Assembly (NCBI GenBank): GCA_038232935.1
Contig: JBBSMX010000010.1
Span: 1 to 54,635, forward strand
DNA from: JBBSMX01 sp038232935
GTDB taxonomy: Bacteria; Bacteroidota; Rhodothermia; Rhodothermales; JANQRZ01
Reading direction: 5' to 3'
DNA length: 54,635 nt
Positions within the stretch are counted from its first letter, which is position 1, and every line of letters begins with the position of its first letter. Positions 34,089 to 41,693 of the stretch are shown here, in pieces. The notes under the pieces are model-generated. The model was not told the origin of the DNA. It searched no databases and was given only the letters and a program-made list of their open reading frames with translations. Both the position numbers and the translations under genes were made by a program.

Positions 34089-36220
34089 CGGACGCGGGTG
34101 ATCCGGGTGGTGAGGACGCGCCCACCTGCTTCCATGCGCACGAGATAGACGCCTGCGGCCAAGCGCGCACCGTCAAGGCGGACGCGGTGCCACCCTGCCG
34201 ATGTGAGGCCTTCGACGGGCCGAGCCACCTCCCGGCCGAGCAGGTCGTAGACGGCGAGCCGAACGGGGGCGTCCTCCGGCAGTCCGAAGGCAATCTCCGA
34301 AGACGATGAGAACGGGTTGGGACTGCCGCCCTCGAGCGTGAAGACCTCCGGTGGGGGCGCGGACCGAGCAGGAGTCGCCTCTGCGAGTGCCCGCGAGGAG
34401 GCCGAAGCCGAAGGGGTATCCGGCCCGAAGCTCCCGCTGTCGCAGGAATCCGGCCCGTTGTCGGGGACGAACGACACGTAGAGTGTGTTCGAGGTCGCCT
34501 TCACGTTCCGCGAATCCCTGACCTCGACGAGAATCTGAAGCGTCCCGTAGGGCATATGCGCCGACGACGGAGTATACGTGGTCTGCTGACCCGTCCCGAT
34601 GGAGTTGAAGCCCGTACACGACGGTCCATTCGTCCCGACAGGCGCGCTATCGAGCGATCCCCCACCTCCCCCTCCCCCGTAGCAGGGCGGCTTCATCTTC
34701 CACGTGTACGTGTACCCGCCGGTACCGCCAAACGCGGTCGCAGAGTACGACCCGGAGTAGCCATTGCGGATGCACGCGGAGCCGGACGCGGTGACCCTGA
34801 GCGTAGGGACCTGATAGCCGAGCCAGAGGAGAAGGCGGTTGGCGAGTTCCGTCGGCATCCGGTCGTGGAAGCTCCGCGCCGAGGCCATCATGGTCTCGTC
34901 GAAGCGGGACTGCCCGTTTACCTCGTGGAGCGCGCTGGCCGTCGGGATGAAGGTAGGATGCCTCGGCGGGTAGCGCAACATCTTACCGTTACCACATAAT
35001 CCCAGCCAGGGTTGAACACAACTATACGCCCAGATCTTCGTCACGTCGAGCGGGAGGTAAGAGCCGGGCACCGCCACCTCCGATGTGATATAGAAGTCTT
35101 GGCTTTGATATAGGCTCCCAAACCAGCTTCGGATTTCGAAGCGACCCCATCGCTGGTTCAGGTACGGGCTGCTGCTCCGCGTGCCGAACGAGACGCCCAG
35201 GTTCTGCGACAGATGGGGATAGCCGTTCCCGTTGATCTGGTCGATCTCGTTGAAGAAAGCGATGCTCTCGTTCGACGATGCGTAGACGTTGTATTCGAGG
35301 AGTTGGCGACCAGCCTTCGAGGTCAGGTTCTTCGGTGCCTCAATCCGGCCCAGGTTCACCTGCTGCTGGATGAAGTCCACGAAGCTGTGCTGGAGCACAG
35401 CCTGATGCTGCGGGGCATCGATGGAAAGGAAGTTGTCCACGCGATGCTGTCGGCCCGCCGCCTCCATCCGTGCGAGTGCGATCCGCGCGACGACGCCCCC
35501 CATGCTGATGCCTGCCACGTCAAGCCGGGCACCCGCCGCACGGCGGGAGCCGTTGAGGAAACCGACGGCGCTCTCCACGACGTCCGCATTCAGGCGAAGG
35601 TCGCGCCCACCGTCGTTGAAGTTGAGGACGTAGACGTCGGCCCCTTGTGCGATGGCTTGGCTAAAGAGGTCGGATGCGAGGGCATAGTACGTGCTCTCCG
35701 AGTTCCTATTCTCCGCGTCGATGCCCTCGACCATGAGGAAGGGCTTGTCGTTAGAGGCCGTCCCGCTCCTGCGCCAGAATACCATCGTGTTTCCTCCCGT
35801 GTCGCCGAACCGTTCAGTGGCAGCAGGCACGACGGTCAGCGTGAACGGGACAATGTTTTCATTCGGATTACCCGGACCTCTGTATGAGAAGTCTACGCTG
35901 TAGACGCCCGGGTCCGTCGGCGGGTCCGCCCACCAGGCAGTACTACCTGGGTCGATGCTCTGCCACTCCCCGCCGTTGACTCTGACACTCGCTTCGTTTG
36001 AGCCTGCAGATGGCCCGAGGTAAAAGCCGACTGGCTGCTGGCCCGAGCGGACCAACAGGGGATCAGTGACGAAAAAGCCGGGGCCAGCATAGACGACGAC
36101 CCCATTGTTGAGCGGAAGAGGCGACCACCCCGACTGTGCATGAGCGAGGCCCGATACCACGAGGAGCAAGCCCACGAACAGGCCTACAAATAAGTAACGG
36201 GGGGGGCAGAGGCAAAACAC
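34085..36220 (-). CDS. Secreted alpha/beta-hydrolase (lipase-like) with T9SS-type sorting domain
   Basis: 711 residues starting at GTG. Signal peptide (LFVGLLLVVSGLAHAQ); a beta-sandwich to about 130; an alpha/beta-hydrolase domain from about 155 (KPFLMVEGIDAENR) with the nucleophile elbow GISMGG (Ser239). Asp and His partners are not certain. It continues to about 460. A cysteine-containing Ig-like part with a run of eight glycines follows. The C-terminal about 85 residues are a type A sorting domain (GGSPNPFSSSSEIAF; VRLAVYDLLGREV; GVYLVRMEAGGRVLTTRI). It should be exported and attached to or released from the cell surface by the type IX system. A palindromic site lies about 125 bases upstream. 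Confidence 0.85.
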   Translation of the reverse strand: MFCLCPPRYLFVGLFVGLLLVVSGLAHAQSGWSPLPLNNGVVVYAGPGFFVTDPLLVRSGQQPVGFYLGPSAGSNEASVRVNGGEWQSIDPGSTAWWADPPTDPGVYSVDFSYRGPGNPNENIVPFTLTVVPAATERFGDTGGNTMVFWRRSGTASNDKPFLMVEGIDAENRNSESTYYALASDLFSQAIAQGADVYVLNFNDGGRDLRLNADVVESAVGFLNGSRRAAGARLDVAGISMGGVVARIALARMEAAGRQHRVDNFLSIDAPQHQAVLQHSFVDFIQQQVNLGRIEAPKNLTSKAGRQLLEYNVYASSNESIAFFNEIDQINGNGYPHLSQNLGVSFGTRSSSPYLNQRWGRFEIRSWFGSLYQSQDFYITSEVAVPGSYLPLDVTKIWAYSCVQPWLGLCGNGKMLRYPPRHPTFIPTASALHEVNGQSRFDETMMASARSFHDRMPTELANRLLLWLGYQVPTLRVTASGSACIRNGYSGSYSATAFGGTGGYTYTWKMKPPCYGGGGGGGSLDSAPVGTNGPSCTGFNSIGTGQQTTYTPSSAHMPYGTLQILVEVRDSRNVKATSNTLYVSFVPDNGPDSCDSGSFGPDTPSASASSRALAEATPARSAPPPEVFTLEGGSPNPFSSSSEIAFGLPEDAPVRLAVYDLLGREVARPVEGLTSAGWHRVRLDGARLAAGVYLVRMEAGGRVLTTRITRVR

Positions 36221-36343
36221 ATGGCGCAGCCACCGGGCAGGGGAACAGGAGGGGCGGAGACAGCCCGGAGGTGGGACGCTTCGCGCGGGGTCTGCCGTGG
36301 ATGTGGCTACCCCAAGTATAGGGCAGGAACTCGGCCCTCACCA

Positions 36344-36379
36344 GTGACAGATGTAACGATTCCGCGTGACATCTGTCAC
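36344..36379. promoter_or_regulatory. Inverted repeat / candidate operator
   Basis: GTGACAGATGT (36344-36354) and ACATCTGTCAC (36369-36379) are perfect reverse complements 14 bases apart, and GTGACA-TC-TGTCAC (36366-36379) is itself a 14-base palindrome. The site lies between the end of the LuxR-type gene and the start of the lipase-like gene. It could be an operator for the LuxR-type regulator or a weak terminator; no U-tract follows. Confidence 0.45.
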
Positions 36380-36396
36380 GAACTACAGCCGCTCCC

Positions 36397-37039
36397 TCAC
36401 TCCGGAGCGATACCGTACCGCCACGCCCACAGGATGGCTTCGCCCCGGCTATGCGCCCCGATCTTCCCGTAGAGGTCGGACACCCTGTTGCGCACCGTCC
36501 CCTCCGCCAAGTGTAGCTTCTCCGCGATCCGCCGGTTACTGCCCCCCCCTCGCCACCAATGTCAGCGTTTCGATCTCACGCACGCTCAGCGACACCCCTT
36601 TCGCCTCGGGCTTGTGCACCTGCCGGATCGCGTCGAAGAGATCGGCCCGGCTCCGCCGCCAGTCGCCCTCGGCCGCAGCGATCACCTTCTCCACGAGCGA
36701 CTCCGGCGTCTCAGTGGCTCCGATGCACCCGGCGACGTTGAGCGCCAACAGGTTGGCGGCGTCCACGGCGCTGCGGACTTCTTCGACGAGGAGCACCCGG
36801 TTGGGCCGCACGCCTCCCCGCTCCAGCTTCGCCAGGAGCGGTCCCCATTCGCGCCCGGACGCATCGAGGATGACCACGTCGCACACTCCGCCGTGGACGC
36901 CGTCAGGCTCCCGTACTCCGTAGAGCACGTCCTCGTCCAACAGCGAGGGTAGCGTGCGCTCGGCCTCTTCGAGCACCTGAAACAACCCGGCACGGAAGAC
37001 CGATGGACGGACCGCGATGCACGTAGGGATCTCGCTCAT
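36397..37039 (-). pseudogene. LuxR-type response regulator, frameshifted at a G8 tract
   Basis: The first 167 codons (37039 to 36536) encode a degenerate receiver and the start of the LuxR helix-turn-helix (VSLSVREIETLTLVARGG). In the receiver the usual acidic pair is missing (CIAVRPSVFRAGL), although Asp59 is in the phosphoacceptor position. At a run of eight G (C8 on the plus strand, 36542-36549) the frame is lost and ends at TAA. Removing one G restores a textbook remainder: SNRRIAEKLHLAEGTVRNRV, SDLYGKIGAHSRGEA, ending at TGA 36399-36397, 213 residues in all. It may be a slippage-switched gene, a recent pseudogene or a sequencing error. Target is perhaps the adjacent lipase-like gene. Confidence 0.8.
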
Positions 37040-37151
37040 GGTTTATCTGCGTTCGAAACGTCGGCAATCCCTTTCGGATTCCTACGTCCTAGATAGACAC
37101 CCAAGCTAACGATCTGTAACCCTTGAAACATTCAATTCGCGGCACCGAGTC

Positions 37152-37244
37152 CGCCGCCACGGCGAGGGCGACCGCGGCGCGATGCCGACAGCCGACTTCA
37201 TCGAGCACGTCCGCGCCGAGATCGCCGAGCAGCTCGGGCGGTAG
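37152..37244 (+). repeat. Degenerate copy B of the thrS 3' end
   Basis: 93 bases that align without gaps to 32617-32709 of thrS, about 84% identical by hand, including the stop codon. Read in frame it gives RRHGEGDRGAMPTADFIEH then VRAEIAEQLGR-stop. It is closer to copy C than to the resident thrS. It has no start or upstream homology. Confidence 0.8.
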
Positions 37245-37271
37245 CCGTCGGACCGCCTCCGGCGGCTACCG
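37239..37271. terminator. Hairpin at the end of repeat B
   Basis: CGGTAGCCG (37239-37247) pairs with CGGCTACCG (37263-37271) around a 15-base loop. It includes the stop of the thrS-like repeat and, on the other strand, the stop of the DUF5615 gene. A terminator role is likely but there is no U-tract. Confidence 0.4.
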
Positions 37272-37601
37272 CGTCACGACGATAACCTCGCCGGGTTGCG
37301 CCCGATGCAACGCTAACTCCGCTGCGGGTACGAGCGGCAGCAGGTCGGTAAACTTCGTCCCGGTCACGTCCAGCACGATGACCGCTATCGACCGCGCGCT
37401 CACGTTCTGCTGATGGCGCAGGCGCTTGTCCACCGTCACGAGCGCATCGAACGCCGCTTCCGCTGCCCGAAGCAGATCGCCATTCCGTGTCCCGGTCCAC
37501 CCTCGATACCGGACGGTCTCGACGGTGAACCCCTCGGAGAACGCCGTTCGCAGCTTCTCCGGTACGCCCTCGTCGAGCAGCACGCGGAGCGGCTCAGCCA
37601 C
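37266..37601 (-). CDS. DUF5615-type PIN-like toxin
   Basis: 111 residues with the DUF5615 PIN-like pattern: LRVLLDEGVPEKLRTAF near the start (acidic Asp/Glu pair), VETVRYRGWTGTRNGDLLRAAE, FDALVTVDKRLRHQQN (conserved Asp before the K/R), and IAVIVLDVTGTKFTDL. PIN-type domains are Mg2+-dependent RNases; members paired with DUF433 proteins are presumed toxins. Its start overlaps the end of the DUF433 gene by 8 bases, the usual antitoxin-first order. Activity is inferred from pairing. Confidence 0.85.
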   Translation of the reverse strand: MAEPLRVLLDEGVPEKLRTAFSEGFTVETVRYRGWTGTRNGDLLRAAEAAFDALVTVDKRLRHQQNVSARSIAVIVLDVTGTKFTDLLPLVPAAELALHRAQPGEVIVVTR

Positions 37602-37818
37602 CGGCGGCCTCCGCCCCCACGAGCGCCGCCTCCGAAAGGGCGAGGAACGCCACGGCCTGCTCTCGGCTCACCGTCGGGAAGTCCGCGAGAAACTCGCCGA
37701 GGGGGACCCCCGATGCCAGGTGGTCGACGAGGGTGTGGACCGGGACGCGGGTGCCGGTGAAGACCGGGGCTCCGCTCATGATCTCGGGGTCGGAGTGGTA
37801 TACGTGGGGTGGTTCCAT
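37594..37818 (-). CDS. DUF433 antitoxin-like protein
   Basis: 74 residues matching the DUF433 core: HVYHSDPEIMSGAPVFTGTR, VPVHTLVDHLASGVPLGEFLADFP, VSREQAVAFLALSEAAL. DUF433 is a small helix-turn-helix-type domain usually encoded just before a DUF5615 PIN-like protein, where it is expected to neutralise the toxin and repress the operon. The two genes overlap by 8 bases. The pair sits between repeats B and C of the thrS end, which suggests it arrived as a cassette. Confidence 0.85.
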   Translation of the reverse strand: MEPPHVYHSDPEIMSGAPVFTGTRVPVHTLVDHLASGVPLGEFLADFPTVSREQAVAFLALSEAALVGAEAAGG

Positions 37819-37880
37819 GACGGCGTGTGCTGTTTCCTGCTCGAACGCTCTCTCGGCCCTTCCGATCCCCTGACCCCTTC

Positions 37881-37972
37881 CGCCGCCACGGCGAGGGCGA
37901 CCTGGTGCAATGCCGACGGCCGCGTTCGTCGAGCACGTCCGCGCCGAGATCGCCGAGCAGTTGGAGCGGTAG
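37881..37972 (+). repeat. Degenerate copy C of the thrS 3' end
   Basis: 92 bases aligning to the thrS end with a one-base deletion (near 37903-37907). About 88% identical to copy B by hand, with an uninterrupted 32-base identity (TCGAGCACGTCCGCGCCGAG onward). It ends with the same in-frame stop and is followed 13 bases later by a perfect palindrome, as thrS itself is. Confidence 0.8.
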
Positions 37973-37985
37973 CGCAGAAACGAGA

Positions 37986-38011
37986 TAGGGGCGCACGGCC
38001 GTGCGCCCCTA
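37986..38011. terminator. Perfect 26-base palindrome after repeat C
   Basis: TAGGGGCGCACGG (37986-37998) followed directly by its reverse complement (37999-38011). Same TAGGGGCG...CGCCCCTA family as the palindrome after thrS. It lies 30 bases past the phoU stop and may terminate the pst operon. Confidence 0.55.
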
Positions 38012-38041
38012 CGCGATGCGGAACCGGATGCCAGCGCGCGG

Positions 38042-38722
38042 TTACGGTCGCGCGGTCGGCGAGAGCTTGCGGTGGCGGATGTCCACGCCCTCGATGAGGA
38101 AGACGACGGCCTCGGCGATGTTCTTCGCGTGGTCCGCGACGCGCTCGATCCCCTTGCTCATCGTGACGAGGTGGATCACGGCCTCGGTGTTCTCCGGGTG
38201 GTCCTTTGCGAGCTGGACGAGCTGGCTGATCGTCTCCTTGTGGAGCCGGTCGATCTCGAGGTCGTGCGCGATCACCTTGCGGGCGAGCACGCGGTCCCGC
38301 TTCATGAACGCGTCCTGGACCTCGTGGAGGATGCGCCGGGCCGTGTCGGCCATCTCGGAGATCCGCGTCTGCTCCAGCAGATGCGAGCAGCCGGCGACGA
38401 ACTCGGTGTTCTTCGCCAGGTTCTTCGCGTGATCGCCGACGCGTTCGAGGTCCGTGTTGACCTTGACGGCGGTGATGATGAGCCGGAGATCGACGGCGAC
38501 GGGCGTGTGGAGCGCGAGGATGCGCTCGCACTGGTGGTCGATCTCGAGTTCGAGCGCGTCCACCTCATCGTCGCGCTCGCGGACCTCAGCGGCGAGGTCG
38601 AGATCGCAGGTGCTCAGGGCGTTGATGGCGTCGGCGAGCTGCTCGTCGACGACGTTGGACATCCGGACGAGGAGGTCCCAGAGGATTTGCAGTTCATCGT
38701 CCAGCGGGCGATGCTTATCCAT
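38042..38722 (-). CDS. phoU: Phosphate transport regulator PhoU
   Basis: 226 residues made of two PhoU helix bundles. Each has the metal-binding E-(R/x)-x-x-D-H-A-K-N motif: LERVGDHAKNLAKN in the first half and IERVADHAKNIAEA in the second. PhoU links Pst transporter state to PhoR/PhoB signalling and restrains phosphate uptake. ATG at 38722 gives the family length; an ATG at 38788 would add 22 residues. It is the last gene of the porin-pstSCAB-phoU operon, 125 bases after pstB. Confidence 0.95.
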   Translation of the reverse strand: MDKHRPLDDELQILWDLLVRMSNVVDEQLADAINALSTCDLDLAAEVRERDDEVDALELEIDHQCERILALHTPVAVDLRLIITAVKVNTDLERVGDHAKNLAKNTEFVAGCSHLLEQTRISEMADTARRILHEVQDAFMKRDRVLARKVIAHDLEIDRLHKETISQLVQLAKDHPENTEAVIHLVTMSKGIERVADHAKNIAEAVVFLIEGVDIRHRKLSPTARP

Positions 38723-38847
38723 AGCAAAGGGGTAGCGGTAGCGCTCAGGTGTGGGAGAGAAAGAAGCGCTCGAAGGCGGTTCAGCCATGGGGTTACACCG
38801 CGTAGACGGAGAAAAGTGTCGGAGATGCGTCGGAGTTTGCCGCAGCG

Positions 38848-39777
38848 TCAGCCGAAGCGCCCGGTGATGTAGTCCTCAGTGCGCTTGTTGTGCGGGCGGG
38901 TAAAGAGCTCGTCGGTCCGGTTCACTTCGACGAGCTCGCCCATGTAGAAGAAGGCCGTCTCGTCACTGACGCGCGAGGCCTGCTGCATGTTGTGGGTGAC
39001 GATGATGATCGTGTAGTCCTTCTTCAGCTCGCGGATGGTCTCCTCCAGCTTCGCCGTGGCAATCGGGTCGAGGGCGCTGGCCGGCTCGTCCATCAGCACG
39101 ACCTCAGGCTTGACGGCGAGCGTGCGTGCGATGCAGAGCCGCTGCTGCTGACCGCCGGAGAGACTGTAAGCCTGATCGCCCAGCCGATCCTTCACCTCGT
39201 CCCAGAGCGCCGCCTGCCGCAGGCTCTCCTCCACGCGCTCGTCCATGTCACCCTTGAACCCGTTGATCTTCGCACCCCACGCGACGTTCTGGTAGATCGT
39301 CTTGGGGAACGGGTTCGGCTTCTGGAACACCATCCCGATGCGGCGGCGCACCACGACGGGGTCGGCGTTGTGGTAGACGTCCTGCCCGTCGACGGTGATC
39401 GTGCCTTCGAGGCGGGTGTCGGGGATGAGCTCGTTCATCCGGTTGAGGCAGCGCAGGAGCGTGCTCTTGCCGCAGCCCGAGGGGCCGATGAACGCCGTCA
39501 CCTCGTTGGTCGGGACATCGAGCGAGATGTTTTTGAGGACCTTGTTCGCACCGTACCAGAAGCTCACGTCGTCGACGCGCATCTTCGGATGCGGAGTCGC
39601 GGTGCGGTCGGCGCGGTCGTGGTTGCCGAAGACCTCGTCCCGGAGCTCGGGCGCGCTGAGGACAGGGCCATGCGCGGCCACCTCCTCGCGGGCGTCAGCC
39701 TGCGCCTCGGCCTCGGCGCGGACGGTCTCGGACGTGTTCGTTTCGTCGGGCATGAGGGAATCGTCAGGCATGGGCAT
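38848..39777 (-). CDS. pstB: Phosphate ABC transporter ATP-binding protein PstB
   Basis: 309 residues. Walker A GPSGCGKST, Q-loop VFQKPNPFP, signature YSLSGGQQQR, Walker B VVLMDEPASALDP and H-loop VTHNMQQ are intact. It powers PstSCA phosphate import. Compared with E. coli PstB (257 residues) it has about 60 extra N-terminal residues, acidic and low in complexity, before MRVDDVSFWYG. Initiation could in principle be internal at that Met (codon 66), but the upstream ATG leaves 10 bases to pstA. Confidence 0.96.
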   Translation of the reverse strand: MPMPDDSLMPDETNTSETVRAEAEAQADAREEVAAHGPVLSAPELRDEVFGNHDRADRTATPHPKMRVDDVSFWYGANKVLKNISLDVPTNEVTAFIGPSGCGKSTLLRCLNRMNELIPDTRLEGTITVDGQDVYHNADPVVVRRRIGMVFQKPNPFPKTIYQNVAWGAKINGFKGDMDERVEESLRQAALWDEVKDRLGDQAYSLSGGQQQRLCIARTLAVKPEVVLMDEPASALDPIATAKLEETIRELKKDYTIIIVTHNMQQASRVSDETAFFYMGELVEVNRTDELFTRPHNKRTEDYITGRFG

Positions 39778-39787
39778 CTAAACCGAA

Positions 39788-40678
39788 TCAGCGCATGCGG
39801 TGTTTCTCGAAGTGATTGCGCAGGAGGATCGCGCTGAGGTTCATCAGCAGCAGGAAGACCAGCAGGATGATGATGCCCGCCGCGGCGAGCTCCTGAAAGT
39901 CGGCCTGCGGACGGGCAGTCCAGTTGAAGATCTGGATCGGGAGGACGGTGAAGGCGTCCATCACGGACGCGGGCAGGAAGGCCACGAACGTCAGCGCGCC
40001 GATCATGATGAGCGGGGCGGTCTCGCCGAGGGCGCGGCTGAGCGAGAGGATGACGCCGGTCATGATGCCGGGCATGGCGATGGGCAGGAGGTGGCTCCAG
40101 ATCACCTGCCAGCGCGTCGCGCCGAGGGCGTAGGCGCTCTCGCGGACGCCGCTCGGCACGGCCCGCAGCGCCTCCTGTGTCCCGATGATGATCACCGGCA
40201 GGATCAGCAGCGCCATCGTGAGCGCGCCCGCGAGCAGGCTCCGCTCGAACGCGAAGAACCGCACGAAGAGCGCGAGCCCGAGGATGCCGTAGAGCACGGA
40301 CGGCACGCCGGCGAGGTTGGCGATGTTGATCTGCACGAGGCGGAAGAACCAGTGCCGCGGCGCGTACTCCTCCAGATACACCGCCGAGGCGATACCCACC
40401 GGTACTGCGATCAGCGCCGTCAGCCCGATCATCCATAGCGACCCGACGAGCGCCGACTTGACCCCGGCCTGCTCGGGGAAGCGAGACGGGTAGTTCGTCA
40501 GGAACCCGCCGCTGAGCCACGGCGCGCCCTTCACCACTACGTCCACGACGAGCGTGATGAGCACGACGATGCCGAAGAACGTCGCCACGAAGAGCACGAC
40601 GGACAGCACGAGCCCGACCCGCCGACGGGCCGATACGCGCTCGTTGAACTCGGGAGCCTCTTGGGTAAGCGTCGCCAT
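39788..40678 (-). CDS. pstA: Phosphate ABC transporter permease PstA
   Basis: 296 residues with about six membrane segments and the permease EAA-type loop (GVRESAYALGATRWQVIWSH...LSRALGETAPL). Forms the membrane channel with PstC. Its ATG (40678) overlaps the pstC stop as ATGA. The frame remains open upstream through pstC but that part is a shadow. Confidence 0.96.
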   Translation of the reverse strand: MATLTQEAPEFNERVSARRRVGLVLSVVLFVATFFGIVVLITLVVDVVVKGAPWLSGGFLTNYPSRFPEQAGVKSALVGSLWMIGLTALIAVPVGIASAVYLEEYAPRHWFFRLVQINIANLAGVPSVLYGILGLALFVRFFAFERSLLAGALTMALLILPVIIIGTQEALRAVPSGVRESAYALGATRWQVIWSHLLPIAMPGIMTGVILSLSRALGETAPLIMIGALTFVAFLPASVMDAFTVLPIQIFNWTARPQADFQELAAAGIIILLVFLLLMNLSAILLRNHFEKHRMR

Positions 40679-41643
40679 CAGTAGCGCTCCTGGTATTTCC
40701 GGATCACGGCGTTCGCCGCGAGGTTCATCGCGAACGTGATGAGGAAGAGCACGAGTCCGACGGCGAAGATGCTCCGGTAGACGACCGTCCCCTGCGGCGT
40801 GTCGCCGAGGCTGACCTGCACGATGAACGCCGTCATCGTCTGGATCGAATCGACGGGGTTGAGCGTCAGGCGTGGGGTGGCCCCGGCGGCGAGCGTCACG
40901 ATCATCGTCTCGCCGATGGCGCGGCTGAGGCCGAGGATGAACGAGGCGATGATGCCGCTGATCGCGCCGGGTACCATCACCCGCGTCACGACCTCCACCT
41001 TCGTCGCGCCGAGCGCGTACGCCCCGTCGGCGAGCGAGCGCGGGACGGAGCGGAGCGCGTCCTCGCTCAGCGACGCCACGACAGGGATGATCATGATCCC
41101 GACGACGAGCCCGGCGCTGAGCGCGTTGTAGACGCTGAGCCCCGGCACGAAACTCTGCAAGAGCGGCGTCACGAACGTCAGCGCGAAGTAGCCGTAGACC
41201 ACCGTCGGCACGCCGGCCAGCAGTTCGAGGCCGGGCTTGAGCCACGTGCGGAGGCGGTCCGGCGCGTACTCGGCGATGTAGACCGCGCTCGCCAAGCCAA
41301 TTGGGAGCGCGACGAGCGCCGCAATCGCCGTGATCAGCAGCGTCCCCGAGAGCAGCGGCCAGATGCCGAAGTGCTTGTCCACGAACTGCGGCGTCCACTG
41401 CGAGTCTGTGAGGAAGTCCAGCAGCGAGACCTCGGCGAAGAACCCGAGCGACTCCCACAAGAGCACGCCCGCGATCCCGAGCGTCGTCGCCACGCTGACG
41501 AGCGCGCACGCGCCGAGCGCATACTCGATGGCCCGCTCCTTCGGGCTGTGGAACACGTTCCCGCCGAGTCCGACGACGGGCGTCGCGTCGGGCCGATCCG
41601 GGTCCATCCCGGCGAGGGGGTTTTGCTGCTGAGCAGGGTTCAT
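40678..41643 (-). CDS. pstC: Phosphate ABC transporter permease PstC
   Basis: 321 residues with about six membrane segments; EAA-type loop SLADGAYALGATKVEVVTRV followed by GLSRAIGETM, and LLAGVPTVVYGYFAL typical of PstC. Partner of PstA. ATG at 41643 is preferred to 41679 because it follows the pstS-pstC hairpin and avoids translating through it. Overlaps pstA by ATGA. Confidence 0.95.
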   Translation of the reverse strand: MNPAQQQNPLAGMDPDRPDATPVVGLGGNVFHSPKERAIEYALGACALVSVATTLGIAGVLLWESLGFFAEVSLLDFLTDSQWTPQFVDKHFGIWPLLSGTLLITAIAALVALPIGLASAVYIAEYAPDRLRTWLKPGLELLAGVPTVVYGYFALTFVTPLLQSFVPGLSVYNALSAGLVVGIMIIPVVASLSEDALRSVPRSLADGAYALGATKVEVVTRVMVPGAISGIIASFILGLSRAIGETMIVTLAAGATPRLTLNPVDSIQTMTAFIVQVSLGDTPQGTVVYRSIFAVGLVLFLITFAMNLAANAVIRKYQERY

Positions 41644-41654
41644 AGCGACGTTCT

Positions 41655-41688
41655 GCCGTCGGGGCGACCGGCCGGCCACCCCGACGGC
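41655..41688. promoter_or_regulatory. Intercistronic hairpin between pstS and pstC
   Basis: GCCGTCGGGG (41655-41664) pairs with CCCCGACGGC (41679-41688), with a self-complementary CCGGCCGG inside the loop. It fills most of the 50-base gap. Such REP-like hairpins between a binding-protein gene and permease genes commonly stabilise the upstream message and lower downstream expression, matching the need for excess PstS. Confidence 0.55.
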
Positions 41689-41693
41689 TTCAT

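Noticed and set aside
36221..36343. Extension of the lipase-like gene upstream of the GTG at 36220
   Set aside because: No in-frame start leads to a better signal peptide; the GTG directly precedes a good one.
40679..41509. Upstream extension of the pstA frame through pstC
   Set aside because: Arg-rich shadow of pstC; family length and the ATGA junction fix the start at 40678.
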